A DNA stretch of 64,000 nucleotides from Eucommia ulmoides (Eukaryota; Streptophyta; Magnoliopsida; Garryales; Eucommiaceae). Location: assembly GCA_016647705.1 (NCBI GenBank), contig CM028334.1, positions 15,546,402 through 15,610,401 of the forward strand, written 5' to 3'. Numbering within the stretch: the stretch's first letter is position 1; every line of letters starts with the position of its first letter. Below, in pieces: positions 31,067 to 42,189 of the stretch. The notes under the pieces are model-generated. The model saw nothing but the letters and a program-made list of their open reading frames with translations. It made no database searches and was not told the origin of the DNA. Position numbers and translations under genes: made by a program.

Positions 31067-32262
31067 CTTGTCCTTTAGGTTATTCTTCAGGTGATTGAGA
31101 CAGAATGCGTGAAAATAGTTTAGAAACATTATCTGGACACCGTTGATGATCTTGTTGTGCCTATCAAATATAAATGTTAACACACGTTCGTGCGATACAA
31201 TTAGGGACAAATTGGATAAGAACCAATGCCAATTGTCTCTATTCTCTGCATCCACAACCGCAAAAGCAATCGGGAACATTCATGTCAATAGTTGAAGCCT
31301 TTTATGCTAGCGTTAAATGCAATAAAAATTCTCTTAAAATGACCAGTTTCTTTGTCATATTCCAGAACAAAATGACTCCCTGGGTTCATTCGCAGACAAG
31401 CATCGACGTACCATCAGAATTGGTCGTATGAGGATTTATAATCACCGTATAACTCGTTTTAGACTTTCTTAATGCCATTCAACGCAATATGGTATGGGAT
31501 ATTAGTCCCATAATCATTCTTAAAAGTGTGAACAACATCGATGGGACGAACGTCGGGCATGTTTCTCGCGAAATCAACAAAGCAAGACTTCACCACATTT
31601 GAATTCATTTTTGCATTCTGGTTTGTCATGTATGCAGCCCCACATGGGTGTCTATTTTGGAACTCCCAAATGTAGAAAAACAAATTGCTCTCACCCATCC
31701 TCCCGTGTACTTTCCAGTCGCATCATCTTTCTTCTTTTTGTGAACATTCTGCGATGACCCTCTTTTTATCGTTCTTCTTGAACTTGAAGGTAAAACTTCC
31801 TTGAACGACAAACTTCCTAAATGTTTCCCTATACTCCAGTACCCTGCCCCTAAAAATTTGCCCCACCTCTTTGATACTTTCACCTCAATGATTTGATAGC
31901 AATGCTTTTTGTGACAATGGGCAAAAAATCGGCAATAAATCATCATCTCTAGATTCGTCACCCCCGTTGTCCCGGCACTTTGAGGACTCAATTAGCATTA
32001 GGGGTGCATTGTCCCCCGACCCACTCCCATTGCCACACACTTTGATATCTTCACAGATGTATTCAAACTTCAATATCCATCCAATACTGCAAATAACTTC
32101 AAAGTCAGCTTGTGAGGACAATATACATTTGTCGTGTCCAGGGATGGAGTCGTATATCTCAAAGGCATCACACCGTAGCACCTCCCACCTTGTTATTTGT
32201 TTAATCAACATGTTAAACGTGAGATGATCCGCAACCTTTATTCCCATAAGAATAACTATCAA
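31067..32262 (-). pseudogene. MULE transposase, N-terminal half, lacking part of the catalytic core
   Basis: On the minus strand, 32262-31885 is an N-terminal region (FEVICSIGWILKFEYICEDI). 31698-31459 encodes the MuDR DNA-binding-type domain (LFFYIWEFQNRHPCGAAYMT ... IDVVHTFKNDYGTNIPYHIA). Then come LRMNPGSHFVLEYDKETGHF and IAFNASIKGFNY. 31279-31067 reads MFPIAFAVVDAENRDNWHWF, LTFIFDRHNKIINGVQ and HAFCLNHLKNNLKDK. Between IKGFNY and MFPIAFA the expected VDGTHLKGKY-type segment with the first catalytic aspartate is missing. Stops and frameshifts break the frame. The gene continues at 27374 beyond element D. Confidence 0.88.
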
Positions 32263-32339
32263 ACTTGCTCATCAACACTAACTCGTATGTCATATCCATT
32301 TTGTTTGTTATTTGTCCATGTAAAAACTATGACTCACAA

Positions 32340-32580
32340 AAAGAGCAGTGTGTAAAACATTCAATCTCTGTTAAACATATATCATACAAGTTAAAAGTTT
32401 GTCTGTTGTTTTTCAGAATAATAGTTTTGAATGTTCAAACAAATACCAGTAAACAAAAATAGTAGTATGTGTGAAACATTCAATGTACGCTAAACATGTA
32501 TCATACAAAATAAGGTTTCTCTGTCTTTTTTTTCCAGTACAACATTTTTGAATATTCAAAAAATATCAACGAACATTCTA
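32340..32580. repeat. Two-copy tandem repeat, probable MULE sub-terminal repeat
   Basis: GTGTGTAAAACATTCAATCT at about 32349 and GTGTGAAACATTCAATGTAC at about 32469 start two units of about 118 bases that agree in layout (…ATCATACAA…, …TTTTGAATGTTCAAA…). It lies upstream of the transposase start, where MULE ends often carry internal repeats. Confidence 0.6.
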
Positions 32581-33708
32581 TTATTAACAACTTTGGTTCA
32601 TCTTGTGAATATTCTCGCATGTAAGCAATATAAATATTTTCATAACATTCGAATGTTCTCAAACTTTGAACATTCCCGCATACTATGTACTTATGCGACT
32701 TTTATTTAAACGCAAAAAATATGGAATCGAAGAAAAAAAAAACAAGTTGTTTTTGCATATTGTACAATGACTTTCTTCAAATAAATATCAAATGTTGTGT
32801 CGTGGGGTGAACTTTGGCAATTGAATGATTAGAACATACTCACCAAAACACGTGACGTCTTGCTCTATATCAATATAGAAATCGAAATTGAAAAAATGAA
32901 AAAAAATCGTGACTACAAATCCAGTCTTCCACCTATTTTCTCTACTGGATTCGAATGTGGTTTGGGTCGTTTATTCATTTTCCAAAACAGGGGGTTAATT
33001 GAAATGAGACCATGCCATAAATAAATTCAAATTAATGAAACTACCTAATTTAAGCTGTGAATAAAACTTACCATATCCATTCATCTGCCAGTTAAGGGGA
33101 GTATTGATGTCTATGCAGTGATCGTTTCCAACTGCCGGGGTTTATTTTGTAAGAATGTTTTAGGAAGGGTTTAAATAATAACTTCTTTTTCATAATGACT
33201 TGAGGAAAAATAGTACGAAATTTTGTCTAAAGAATAAAATCCCTATCAAAAAATTATTTATAATGATTGCACATGCGTAGTTGTTACTTTGACCCCTATA
33301 AATCAGGGAACAATTAAAGTAATTAAGAAATTTGGCCATTAAATTGGTGTCAGAAAATTGGGGCAAAATGGTCCGTGGGACCAACCCTCAAGTTACCAAA
33401 ATGAATGTGTTCCTTTGAGGATAACCGAGTCTATCGGGAGTGGGATGAAGTTTCTATTTAAAATATTTTACACTTAATAAATTCAAAGTTTATAATTTTA
33501 TTATTTAAAATTCGACACCTACAAATTTTCACCACTTAATTTTTAATTTTATCAAAAGTCCATCAACACTTATAATTTCACCATTATAATTCAAAACTTG
33601 TAGCGTTCAACGTTTAATTTTATGTGATATCGAACAAGCCCGAAGTTATGTCATTACCTTCATTGCTCAATTTTTTCCAAGATTGTATCAAAGATAGAGA
33701 GTAAACTA
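32581..33708. other. No recognisable gene; right flank of the MULE
   Basis: AT-rich. Repeated CATTCGAATGTTC and GAACATTCC words (32630-32690) echo the GAATGT words on the left flank at 24250-26190, but a clear terminal inverted repeat could not be placed. Confidence 0.45.
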
Positions 33709-33711
33709 TAA

Positions 33712-34153
33712 GGGTATGTTTGTTGGGGGTGAAATTGTGAATGGGTGGAAAAATGAAAAGGGAAATAAGATGTGAAAGTTTGTTTGGTATGATATAGAAA
33801 TTAGAGGGAAAAAAAAGTAAGAAGGAAGATGCATAATTCCCTAGTCAGATTTGTATCAACTCCAATTTAGTAGAAGAGAGAAAATGAGAGAGAATTCCTA
33901 AAAAACTAAAATTATAACTATAACCTTGATGATGGAATCTTTAATTTATTTTTGTAGGTAAAATAATAAATTAGATAAACGAATATTTTTCTTTGTTCCT
34001 ATAAAACTTTTCTAACTAGACATAAAATTTATATTCTTCGCCTTTTGTATCCTTCCAATCAAATAAAGGAAAAATAACTTTGGTTTCTCAAGAGAAAAAA
34101 ATATAAATTTTTTAATTTTTTCCCATCTATTTTCCCATCATTCCAACTAAACC
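33712..34153. mobile_element. Tourist-like (PIF/Harbinger) MITE
   Basis: Left end GGGTATGTTTGTTGGGGGTG and right end (reverse complement) GGTTTAGTTGGAATGATGGG are imperfect terminal inverted repeats. The 3-bp duplication TAA lies at 33709-33711 and 34154-34156. It is 442 bases long, AT-rich and has no ORF. The TAA duplication and G-rich ends suit Tourist-type elements. Confidence 0.65.
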
Positions 34154-34156
34154 TAA

Positions 34157-34208
34157 AGTCTTCATAAGGGGATAGTGAATGGATCTTCATAAGGGAATAG
34201 TGAATGGA
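34157..34208 (+). repeat. Tandem duplication of about 26 bp
   Basis: CTTCATAAGGGGATAGTGAA and CTTCATAAGGGAATAGTGAA start two adjacent copies just outside the MITE. Confidence 0.8.
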
Positions 34209-34292
34209 TGAAAACCAAGAAAAATGTACCATATATACGGCTTGCAAACCGAAAAGGTAAGAGCAATCAAGATTAGATGTTGTTGAGATTTA

Positions 34293-34505
34293 CTCAAGAG
34301 GTATTAGTCTGATTGGTAAGAGGACGCAGGTACTCTCTTTTCTTATCAATCAGAGTTCGATTTTCTTATAGAGTATTTCAAGAATTAAATCTTAAATTTA
34401 ATTTTGAATGTATCAAGTGAATGTAGGGGAGTGCATCCTTAAAACCGTATGAAGAGATGATTAATTGAGGTGTATGTAAACTGACCTAGCAGAGTTAAAA
34501 AATTA
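34293..34505 (+). mobile_element. tRNA-derived SINE with 10-bp target-site duplication
   Basis: The perfect repeat TTGAGATTTA flanks the element at 34283-34292 and 34506-34515. Inside, TAGTCTGATTGGTAAGAGG fits a pol III A box, and AGAGTTCGATTTT about 35 bases later fits a B box. The 3' region GTGTATGTAAACTGACCT resembles the conserved tail of plant SINEs (a TGTAAGCTGGCCC-like motif). It ends in an A-rich GTTAAAAAATTA stretch. Length 213 bases, no ORF. It is not a tRNA gene: no cloverleaf forms. Confidence 0.78.
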
Positions 34506-34515
34506 TTGAGATTTA

Positions 34516-35526
34516 TATGGGAGTGTGCAAATAATATTATATAGTAAAGCATGTACACATCTGGTGAATTTGGAAACTTATAGTGCAAGTGCAAATTTCG
34601 CATTTAGAACAATTTTTTTTATAAGATTCACGTTTAGGGGTTCGAGTTCTCATTCTAATGTTGACTGCGATATTGTATTCATGTCATTATATGCTTTGGT
34701 TTTATTGGAGAAAAAGCTTTCCTTTACTTTGACATTGACTCGAGAAGTTTGTTTGTCCCTCTGACCTTCTTTTGAAAATAGTATCTAATAAATTTTCCTT
34801 CTCTATATAGAAGTGCTAAATTGAAGCATTCAATCAAACCACTTGCCAATTTCATATTCATTCAATGACAAAAGCATTACCTGATAGAATATAGGTTTTT
34901 TTTTTATTATTATGGGTCCCAAAGCTTACAATAACCCTACCTTCTTATTTTTTCTTTGAAAAAACCACAATATTCACCGTGAGGAACACCTAAAGCCAAA
35001 CGCGCGTCGAATGTGTGGTGGCTAACGTTTCAGGATTACACAAACCAAGATCTTCAGCAGTATTTGCCAGCCGTGAATACAATATCGCAATCAACATTTT
35101 ATTGGCGGTGAAAGCTTTTATTGTCGCACAACAAATATTACTTCTTGCAGTATTTATGTGCTGCAATTGTCACAGCGGCGGTGTGATTTTGCCGGCGTGT
35201 TGACAATTTTTTACAACAGAGTTTTCATCAACAAAGGGTAGCAAGAAATTGATTAATAATTTTTAGTCATGTTAAGTATTGTTTTAATATTTTTGGTTTA
35301 TCTATTATGCCTCAATGATTCAAGTAAGAATTTCATTTGAGTAAATGTTATTGTACAATAACTATTATCATATTCAAGCACACTCATTATCGTTTGTCGT
35401 GTGTCAATACTAAATTAAAGTTGCTGCAATGTTATTTTAGTGCATGAGTTTTGTATGTGTTTACGAACAAGAACTGAGGGAATGGAGGGCTCATCGGTCA
35501 ACCAAACCGGATTGAAACTGGAACAT
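34516..35526. other. No recognisable gene
   Basis: AT-rich. Contains a second B-box-like GGGGTTCGAGTTCTCATTC at about 34636 without a partner A box, and the perfect 16-base palindrome GTTATTGTACAATAAC at 35347-35362. The palindrome links this flank to the tandem array at 36700-37115. Confidence 0.45.
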
Positions 35527-35529
35527 TAA

Positions 35530-36677
35530 GGCCCCGTTTGGTTAGTGTTTCCAACCCAACCCAAAAATCTAGGATTGATGTTTGGAAATGCGTTTACCAA
35601 ACACAAAACTCAAGCCAACCCAATCCAAAAAATGAGAATTGATTCTCAAAATCCTAAAAAAATAAGGTTCGAAAAATACTTTTTTTTTTTTTTGTTTTTT
35701 TTTTGTGCCCAAAAAACTCAACCCAAGTAAGGACCACTTGGTATTTACAAAATTATTAATGAGCCAAATCCATCCCACTTCATTCCAACTTCTCACGATC
35801 ATTTTCCTTTGTTCTTCCATCTTCACTGTTCTTCGCTCATCGCCATCATTCGTGGTCGTCTCCGTCCTCTTCCTCATTGTCGTCGTCCTCCTCCTTCTCG
35901 CCATCGTCTTCTCTGTTGTCGTCCTCACCATTGTTGTCTTCTCCAGCCACCGCCATTGTCGTCGTTGTCTCCACCGCCATTGTCGTCGTTGTCTCCACCG
36001 TAAGCTTTTTTTTTCTCTCTCTCTCTCGATTTCGATTTCAATTTCAATTTCCTTGCTGAAATCTATTTCGATTTCAATTTCCTCACAATCGTCTTTGCCT
36101 TCGATGAGTCCATTTCCTTGCAATCTCACAAAATCGTCGATGTTGTCCACCTCCTCGCAATCGTCTTCGCCATCGTCCTCGCCACCGCCATCGCCATCAC
36201 CGCTGATTTTTGTTCAATGATTTCGATTTCGTTACTTGGTTTAGGGTTTTGATTTCGTTCTGAATTTTGATTTCGATTTTGATATGTGAATTGATTTAGG
36301 GTTTCAATTTTGATTTGTCAATTGGTTTAGGGTTTCAATTTCAGTCTGTGAATTGATTTTGATTTTGATTTGGTTGAATTTGATGAAATCGGTTGTAGGA
36401 TTGGTTCTTGATTTGAGGATTTTGGCTTCTAATTGGGGTTTTGGTTGAATTTGAGAAATTAATTCTAGGGTTGATTCTTGATTTTGGGATTTTTGGCTAA
36501 AACACCTGAAATCAATTTTAGGATAATATCACTATCAAACGCGATTCTGTTCCCAGTACAAAAAAAAAAAAAAATGTCGTTATCAAATGCAATTTTGTTC
36601 TCAGCAGGAAACAAAATTCTCAACCCAACTCATCCCAGTTGGGTTTAGAAAAGTAAGAACACTAACCAAACGCCACC
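35530..36677. mobile_element. PIF/Harbinger-like non-autonomous element with pyrimidine-rich cargo
   Basis: Left end GGCCCCGTTTGGTTAGTGTT and right end (reverse complement) GGTGGCGTTTGGTTAGTGTT form a good terminal inverted repeat, flanked by TAA at 35527-35529 and 36678-36680. The 1.15 kb interior has no transposase. It holds a striking CT-rich block (35800-36060) with a TCGTC/CGCCATTGTCGTC repeat and a CT microsatellite. A run of GATTTCGATTTCAATTT repeats extends to 36400. The block could be captured 5'-UTR sequence. The 171-codon plus-strand frame there is low-complexity and unlikely to be a gene. Confidence 0.8.
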
Positions 36678-36699
36678 TAAAATTCTAAAAATATTAACA

Positions 36700-37115
36700 T
36701 CATATTTTCAAATAAAAATTCAAATGTAATTTTCTGTAAAATCAATCCCTCATTACCATTATTGTTGTACAGTAATTAAACACAAATATTTATATATTTT
36801 ACACAAAAAATAAATGCAAATGTTAATAATTATTGTACAATAACTTTTGTGAAGTAATGGTAAATTTGATGATAGTTGTTGTGCAATAACATTTGTTCTA
36901 TAGGTAGTAAAAATATATTTTTGCTATCAACAAAGCAAAATTCAAATCCAATTTTTGTGCAAAATCAATTCCACCAATACAATTATTGTTGTACAGTAAT
37001 CAATCATAAATAATTGTACGTTTTACACAAAAATTGAAGATAAATGTTAAGAGTTACAGTAAAGTAACTTTTGTGAAGTAATTAGTATAATTTGTTCTAT
37101 AGGTAATAAAAAAAT
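36700..37115 (+). repeat. Tandem repeat, two units of about 215 bp
   Basis: Both units contain, in order, AAAATTCAAATSYAATTTT-like text, ATTATTGTTGTACAGTAAT, TTTTACACAAAAA, TAACTTTTGTGAAGTAAT and TTTGTTCTATAGGTA. The motif TTATTGTACAATAA also appears at 35347, left of the Harbinger element, so that element inserted into or beside this array. Confidence 0.75.
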
Positions 37116-37194
37116 ATTTTCACTATCAATGAAGCAAAATCAAAAGTCATTTTTGAAGTCAAATCAAAATCAATTCCACTAATATTTTTATTGT

Positions 37195-37765
37195 TGCTAT
37201 CAATTTTTTATGATTATTTAAAAATTATTCACGAATCTGTTTTTGGTGTTCTCGATTTTATGATTTAATGTTATGAATATAGTTTGTACACAAAAAAAAA
37301 TAAAAAAAAAAATAAGTTCATTTCTATTACGGATAGGTCATATTTTATTAACTCAAAGTTTCTAAAAAAACTACATCGTCATCGAAACAACTCATCTGAC
37401 CAACTTTGATGATTATTTAAAAATTATTCATTAATCCGGTTTTAGCGTTCTAAATTTTATTATGTAGTATTATAAACATAATTTGTAAACAAAAACATTG
37501 GGCTCATTTCTGTTACGGATAAGCTATCTTTTGTTAACTCCAAATTGACGAAAAAATTATACCATCATCGAAACAGCTTATCTCGCCAACTTTGGTAATT
37601 TTTTAAAAATCATTCACTTGTTCATTTTTAGTATTATAAAAACTATTATAAAGTGTTTTGAACGTAATTTATGCACAAAAAAATTGAATTTATTTAAAAT
37701 ACCGATAGACCACCAATAATTAATTTAAAGTTGCTGAAAATATTAATTAATTTACTTTATCTTTG
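37195..37765 (+). repeat. Tandem repeat, three units of about 185 bp
   Basis: Units starting near 37208, 37406 and 37593 each contain TTTAAAAATTATTCA, a TTTTTAG/GCGTTCT segment, AATTTGTACACAAAAA-like text, ATTACGGATAG and (units 1 and 2) ATCGTCATCGAAACAACTCA followed by CCAACTTTG. Length and AT content resemble satellite monomers, but only three copies are present. Confidence 0.75.
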
Positions 37766-37794
37766 AGTTTTTCTTTTCTTTTCTTTTTTTAAGA

Positions 37795-37890
37795 TGCAAA
37801 CCCGGTGTACAGTACCCCGGGTTTGTTCTTGACCAAAAAAAAAAAAAAAATTTCGTACCCAAGGTTGTGAACCCCGGGTTTTAATATTCG
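37795..37890. repeat. GC-rich hairpin pair, terminal sequence of a foldback-like element
   Basis: CAAACCCGGTGTACAGTACC followed by CCGGGTTTG folds as a 9-bp stem (37798-37826). A second CCCGGGTTTTAATATTCGGG lies near 37875. The wording is close to the ends of the inverted repeat at 52258-53500 (AACCGGGGTNACTAACCCCG), so this may be a remnant of the same kind of element. Confidence 0.45.
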
Positions 37891-37900
37891 GGGAACTCAA

Positions 37901-38363
37901 AATTAGAATATTTTATGGGCAAACATTAATTGAATTAATTATTTTACAAAAACGGGTTAATTGATAGTCTATTATTTAAGCAGCCCAAATAATCAGTGAT
38001 CATATTTTATTTGGGTTGTGGTGTCTTTTACGTAAAAGTCTAGTTAAGTGACAAGTATAGGTTTAGAATTTCGTTGAAACCCGTTTTGGGAGGGTCCAAC
38101 GAGAAACCCTAGTATATATATGACTAGGTCTCCTCCCTAATCTAGATTAAGGGGTTTCTTCCCATTGAGAGCTGCCACCACGGAATTTATATCATAGGGA
38201 GAAAGACCTAGTTAATAATACGTTGCGACAGATTCAATCTCCTGCGATGGTTGAGACAGGTACGCTTTCGATTACCATTCTTCATAGTTGTGTCCTAATA
38301 ATCATGTATACTTTAAATTATTGTTTAATTTCGTTTTATTGTGATTATGAGAAAAAATCAACA
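37901..38363 (+). repeat. LARD 5' LTR
   Basis: Starts AATTAGAATATTTTATGGG (the 3' LTR has TGTTGGAATATTTTATGGG) and ends AAAATCAACA. A probable TATA sequence TATATATA lies near 38111. Confidence 0.9.
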
Positions 38364-38365
38364 TG

Positions 38366-38377
38366 TGGTATCAGAGC
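38366..38377 (+). other. LARD primer-binding site, tRNA-iMet type
   Basis: TGGTATCAGAGC, identical to the site at 26018-26029, two bases after the LTR end. Confidence 0.92.
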
Positions 38378-38439
38378 CTACGTACATGATTTAGGATCGA
38401 CAATTGCTTTTTATAAAAAAAAAAAATTATTTTCTTTTC

Positions 38440-38800
38440 TTCACGAAACTGAAACTTGCGGCTATGATTTCATGTGTTTTTTCATTTCTATTAGCCATGA
38501 AACATTGGGGCTTTGTTCCTCTTATTTTAAGCTTTATTTTGATATAAGATACATATAATTTGGTTGTATAATCAGAGAGAATTTCGATGTTGAAATTTTG
38601 GTTACGAACCCTAAAAAACTCCCGAAACCGAAACTTGGAGTCATGATTTCATGTATTTGTTTGCTTTTATTGAATGTAAAAGCTTAGGACTTTTACTCCC
38701 CTTAATTCAAGATTTAATTTGATATATTACACATGTTATTTGGTTGTGTAATTAGGAAGTATTTTGTGGTTTAATTTTTGGCTTCGAAATCCTAGTGAAA
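38440..38800 (+). repeat. Leader duplication of about 180 bp in the LARD
   Basis: Two units share GAAACTGAAACTTGCGG / GAAACCGAAACTTGGAG, TATGATTTCATGT, TTTCATTTCTATT-like text, CTTAATTCAAG / CTTATTTTAAG, ATTTGGTTGT and GTAATTAGGAAG-like text in the same order (starts near 38446 and 38624). Confidence 0.7.
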
Positions 38801-39114
38801 CCGAATTTCGTTTTTAAAATCGACAAATATAGACGCAGTTTTGATACAATTAAATATCATATAAAGGCTTTAAATTAATATTAGGTATAAACCCATATAA
38901 AATTCGATAGAAATAATGGTTAAAATCGAGTTTTAAGTTTTTTTTGCCATGGAAGAGTGAGAAAGCTCAAAACCGAAACTTGTTCTTCATTTTTGGACAT
39001 GATTCTCCTCCCTTTTCTTCAATTAATCGTAATATACATGTTAGAAATTAATGGATCTACATAAACCCATAAAAATATTGGAGAAAAACAACTGTTTTTT
39101 CGGGCTTTACAAAA

Positions 39115-39245
39115 GTGGGTCGAAACGACCCGATTCAGACCCGGCTGGAGGTTGAAGACAACCTCCAGTTGGTCCGGCCCATCCCCACGCGCGCAACAGG
39201 CGCATAGGGCGCGTGAACACTGTTCCGGGACCCGTTTTGGGTCCT
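39115..39245 (+). other. Hairpin cluster in the LARD leader
   Basis: Four stem-loops sit in one GC-rich island: GGGTCG-AAA-CGACCC (39117-39131), a perfect 10-bp stem CTGGAGGTTG-AAGA-CAACCTCCAG (39145-39168), a longer-range ACGCGC/GCGCGT pairing (39187-39214), and GGACCC-GTTTT-GGGTCC (39228-39244). The surrounding interior is AT-rich. The location 750-880 bases downstream of the primer site is where retroelement packaging or dimerisation signals lie, so such a role is plausible, though inferred. Confidence 0.65.
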
Positions 39246-42180
39246 ATTTTTTCCTGTGCACTTATTTTCTTTCCCTCTAATTTTCTATAAAATTTATTTT
39301 AATCTTTGAGGATTAAAAATAATTTTTAGTTAATTATTACATATTATAAGATTTAATTAACTTAAAATAATTTTTAGGCATTATTTTCTGTTGAAAATTT
39401 TACAAAACTTATATTGAATGATTTGGAATAGGGTTATTATACTCACTCTCTCTAAATTAAGATTTATTGATGTGTACTCTCCTAATTAGTTTTAAATCAC
39501 AAAAAACTAGTTTAATAACTTCAATTGTTCAAATTTCTTAGATTTTGGGTTGAGTGGAGTATAATATGAGAACTTCCAATAATCTGGAATGAGATGGGAT
39601 ATGAATTATATTTCTGTTCTAAAGTATTTCAGATATAGAAACAAGTTTGACAAATTATTCTGTGCAGAACTATTGCAACCGATTTAGATTTTGATGTCAT
39701 CCTTGTGATTTTAGCTTGTCTATGGTGGTTTAATTCATCACTGAATTTTTCTTGAAATATCTTATTATTTTTCAATTGTCCAAATTTGTTATTCTTGGCT
39801 TTTTCTATATATAATTAGCATTTTTCCCCCCCTTTTTTTTCCGGTTAATATGAAATAAAAATGAGATAGTAAACAATCTTACTATTAAATTGGAATTCTA
39901 TTTTGTGGTTGATCATGAATTGCCTAACTTTTCTAATCATGATTTCTTGATATCACTTGGAGCACATCAATTTTTTTATTTTTTTTATTTTTTTGTGGAC
40001 TATTTTAGCAGTTATGATTGAATTATTTTTTAATAATCAGTTATAATTAAATTTGTCGCGTTTAATTTTCAAATTTATATTAAAGAAAATTATGGTATCG
40101 TAATTTAAGTACATTGTAACATTGCGATTATTTTGACGTACTCGCTAATTTCATTTAGTCACATTCTATTACCATAATCTCTTATTACAAACTTGAAGGT
40201 TAAATAGATGAGTATGAAATGTACAAATTTAAAAGTTAATGGAAGAATATGAAATGCGACCGACTGCTAAAAATTAGGCATTAATAAATCAACATATTGA
40301 TATATTTGAGGAAGTTGTTTTGTTGCTGTAAATGGATTATGAGCATATACTTATTGGCTATTGATTAATACTAATATTCTAGTAGAAAATGGATAAATTC
40401 CACTTTATTTTAATTGCTACCTCATTTTAGATAATTGAATTGATTTGTGATAATGGAAATTATAAAGGAAATTGGACATTTTTTTTTTCCATACACCCTC
40501 TTGCTTTATTGCTATTTATATACAATAAACTCCATGCTACTTGAGTAATTCTTATTAATTGTAAATAGATAGAGTAAGCATTATAGGGATAATGCATATA
40601 TCTCTTTCTTTGATTGGTTATATGATGAATAAACTATAATAAGTTATTATTCGAGTGAAAAATAGTTTGTCTCTATTATTTTAAAGAGGAAACATGAGAG
40701 GTCAAAGAAATCAATTCATGCTCACAAAGTCTACTTCACATTCTAAGTATTTTTCAATTGATCATAAAAATATGACTTTAGCTCGAATTAGATGGTTGGA
40801 TAATTACATATTGCTCATAGAATGAGCTATAAATGGCAAGTTTGTTTTGTTTTGGGGATATTATTCTTTGTTGAATCTCACACCAATTGTGTTACCTAAT
40901 CCTGAACTCAGGTTTTCTTTGAGACTGAGTTGGACTCATCGAGTTTTCTACTTTAGGACTATCATTTGATATTGGACATGTTGAATTCCACATTGATGTT
41001 GGGTCTTCACCCGATATCCTTTCGTAGTAGTTTGCCAAAAGTCCACCTTGCCTCTGATAAGAACATCGGCGTTCATTTGATAGAGTCGAAGGGTGGTAAC
41101 GAGGTGGCAGCGACGTTCAAGTAGTATGGCAGAAAGGATTGAAATTAGGGTTAGGAGTTTTGACACTAAGTACCCCAAAAATTTAACTAGAATCTCACTT
41201 GTTCCAAGTAGTTTCAATTTAAACGTATAAAAATGTCTTATTAACTTTATAAGTTCTTTTCTGAAGTGCAATGAACTGAAACTAGTAAGAAGAGTTAATT
41301 ACACAATTAATATCTAAAATTTAGAGATTGTGTAAATTTGGTTGTTTTCATCATTGTCCATATGACTATTTTATGCATGTAATTGATGGTTAGGAATCCT
41401 AAAGTGGATCTCCTTATCTTTCTATTTGTTGTCTTTGTGAAATATTTACATGATGAGTGACAAGATTGAGAGAATTATATCATTGTTTTATTTTGATAAC
41501 CTGATGGAAGTTAAATTGAATAGAGCACTATTGAGAAGTGATCATAGATAATTAGATGTATGATATATATTCAGGATTCTTAGTGGTTTAAGTATGATGT
41601 TAATAATTAATTTAGTTATTACTACACCTTCCATCAATGAAAATGAGATTGTTCATTTTCAGAATTTGGGTTATGTTTAGGGCAATATATTTGCGTTTTG
41701 GAACAGAAGAAAAGTACCGAATTGTATTTATATAATTTCGCATGGGTTTCTTCTTGTATTGCTTGGGCCTTAAAATGTTTAATGGGCCATACATATATTC
41801 TGATGGGCCATTGGGCCACGACTATAATATCTTGGTAAGGATTCAGGTTTGGGCTTATTATGTAGATATTGATTTTAGATTTGGGTCTATGTAATATCTC
41901 AGTCAACTGGACTTTCTTAATTACAATTTTCGACTTTTGAGATTTATATTAAGGAGCCCATAAAAATACTAATTATGATTAATTATAATTCTTCAATTTT
42001 CAAGCCCTTAATTTTTTTTTATTCTATATAGAGACTAATTTAATAATTAGTTTCAGAGTGCAGTAAAATTATTGTTCAAATTTTTGTAACTATAATTACT
42101 TGTTGATCATTGAAAGTACATTTTATAACGTACTTCATCTTATTTTGATCATATGCATATATGTCGCTAATATGCACTGT
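39246..42180 (+). other. LARD interior without recognisable coding sequence
   Basis: AT-rich. The longest frame is 107 codons on the minus strand at 40948-41271, in a slightly GC-richer patch, with no motif I know. There is no gag zinc knuckle or pol motif on either strand. Confidence 0.6.
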
Positions 42181-42189
42181 TATGATTGG

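Noticed and set aside
34293-34370. Possible tRNA gene
   Set aside because: A and B boxes are present but no acceptor stem or anticodon arm folds; the flanking 10-bp duplication and the SINE tail explain it.
35705-36220. 171-codon plus-strand and 193-codon minus-strand frames with runs of S/V/H or R/E/T
   Set aside because: Low-complexity readings of the CT-rich cargo in the Harbinger-like element, open in several frames at once.
40948-41271. 107-codon minus-strand frame inside the LARD as a possible residual gene
   Set aside because: No gag, protease or pol motif, and nothing similar on either side; the length is within chance for this AT content.
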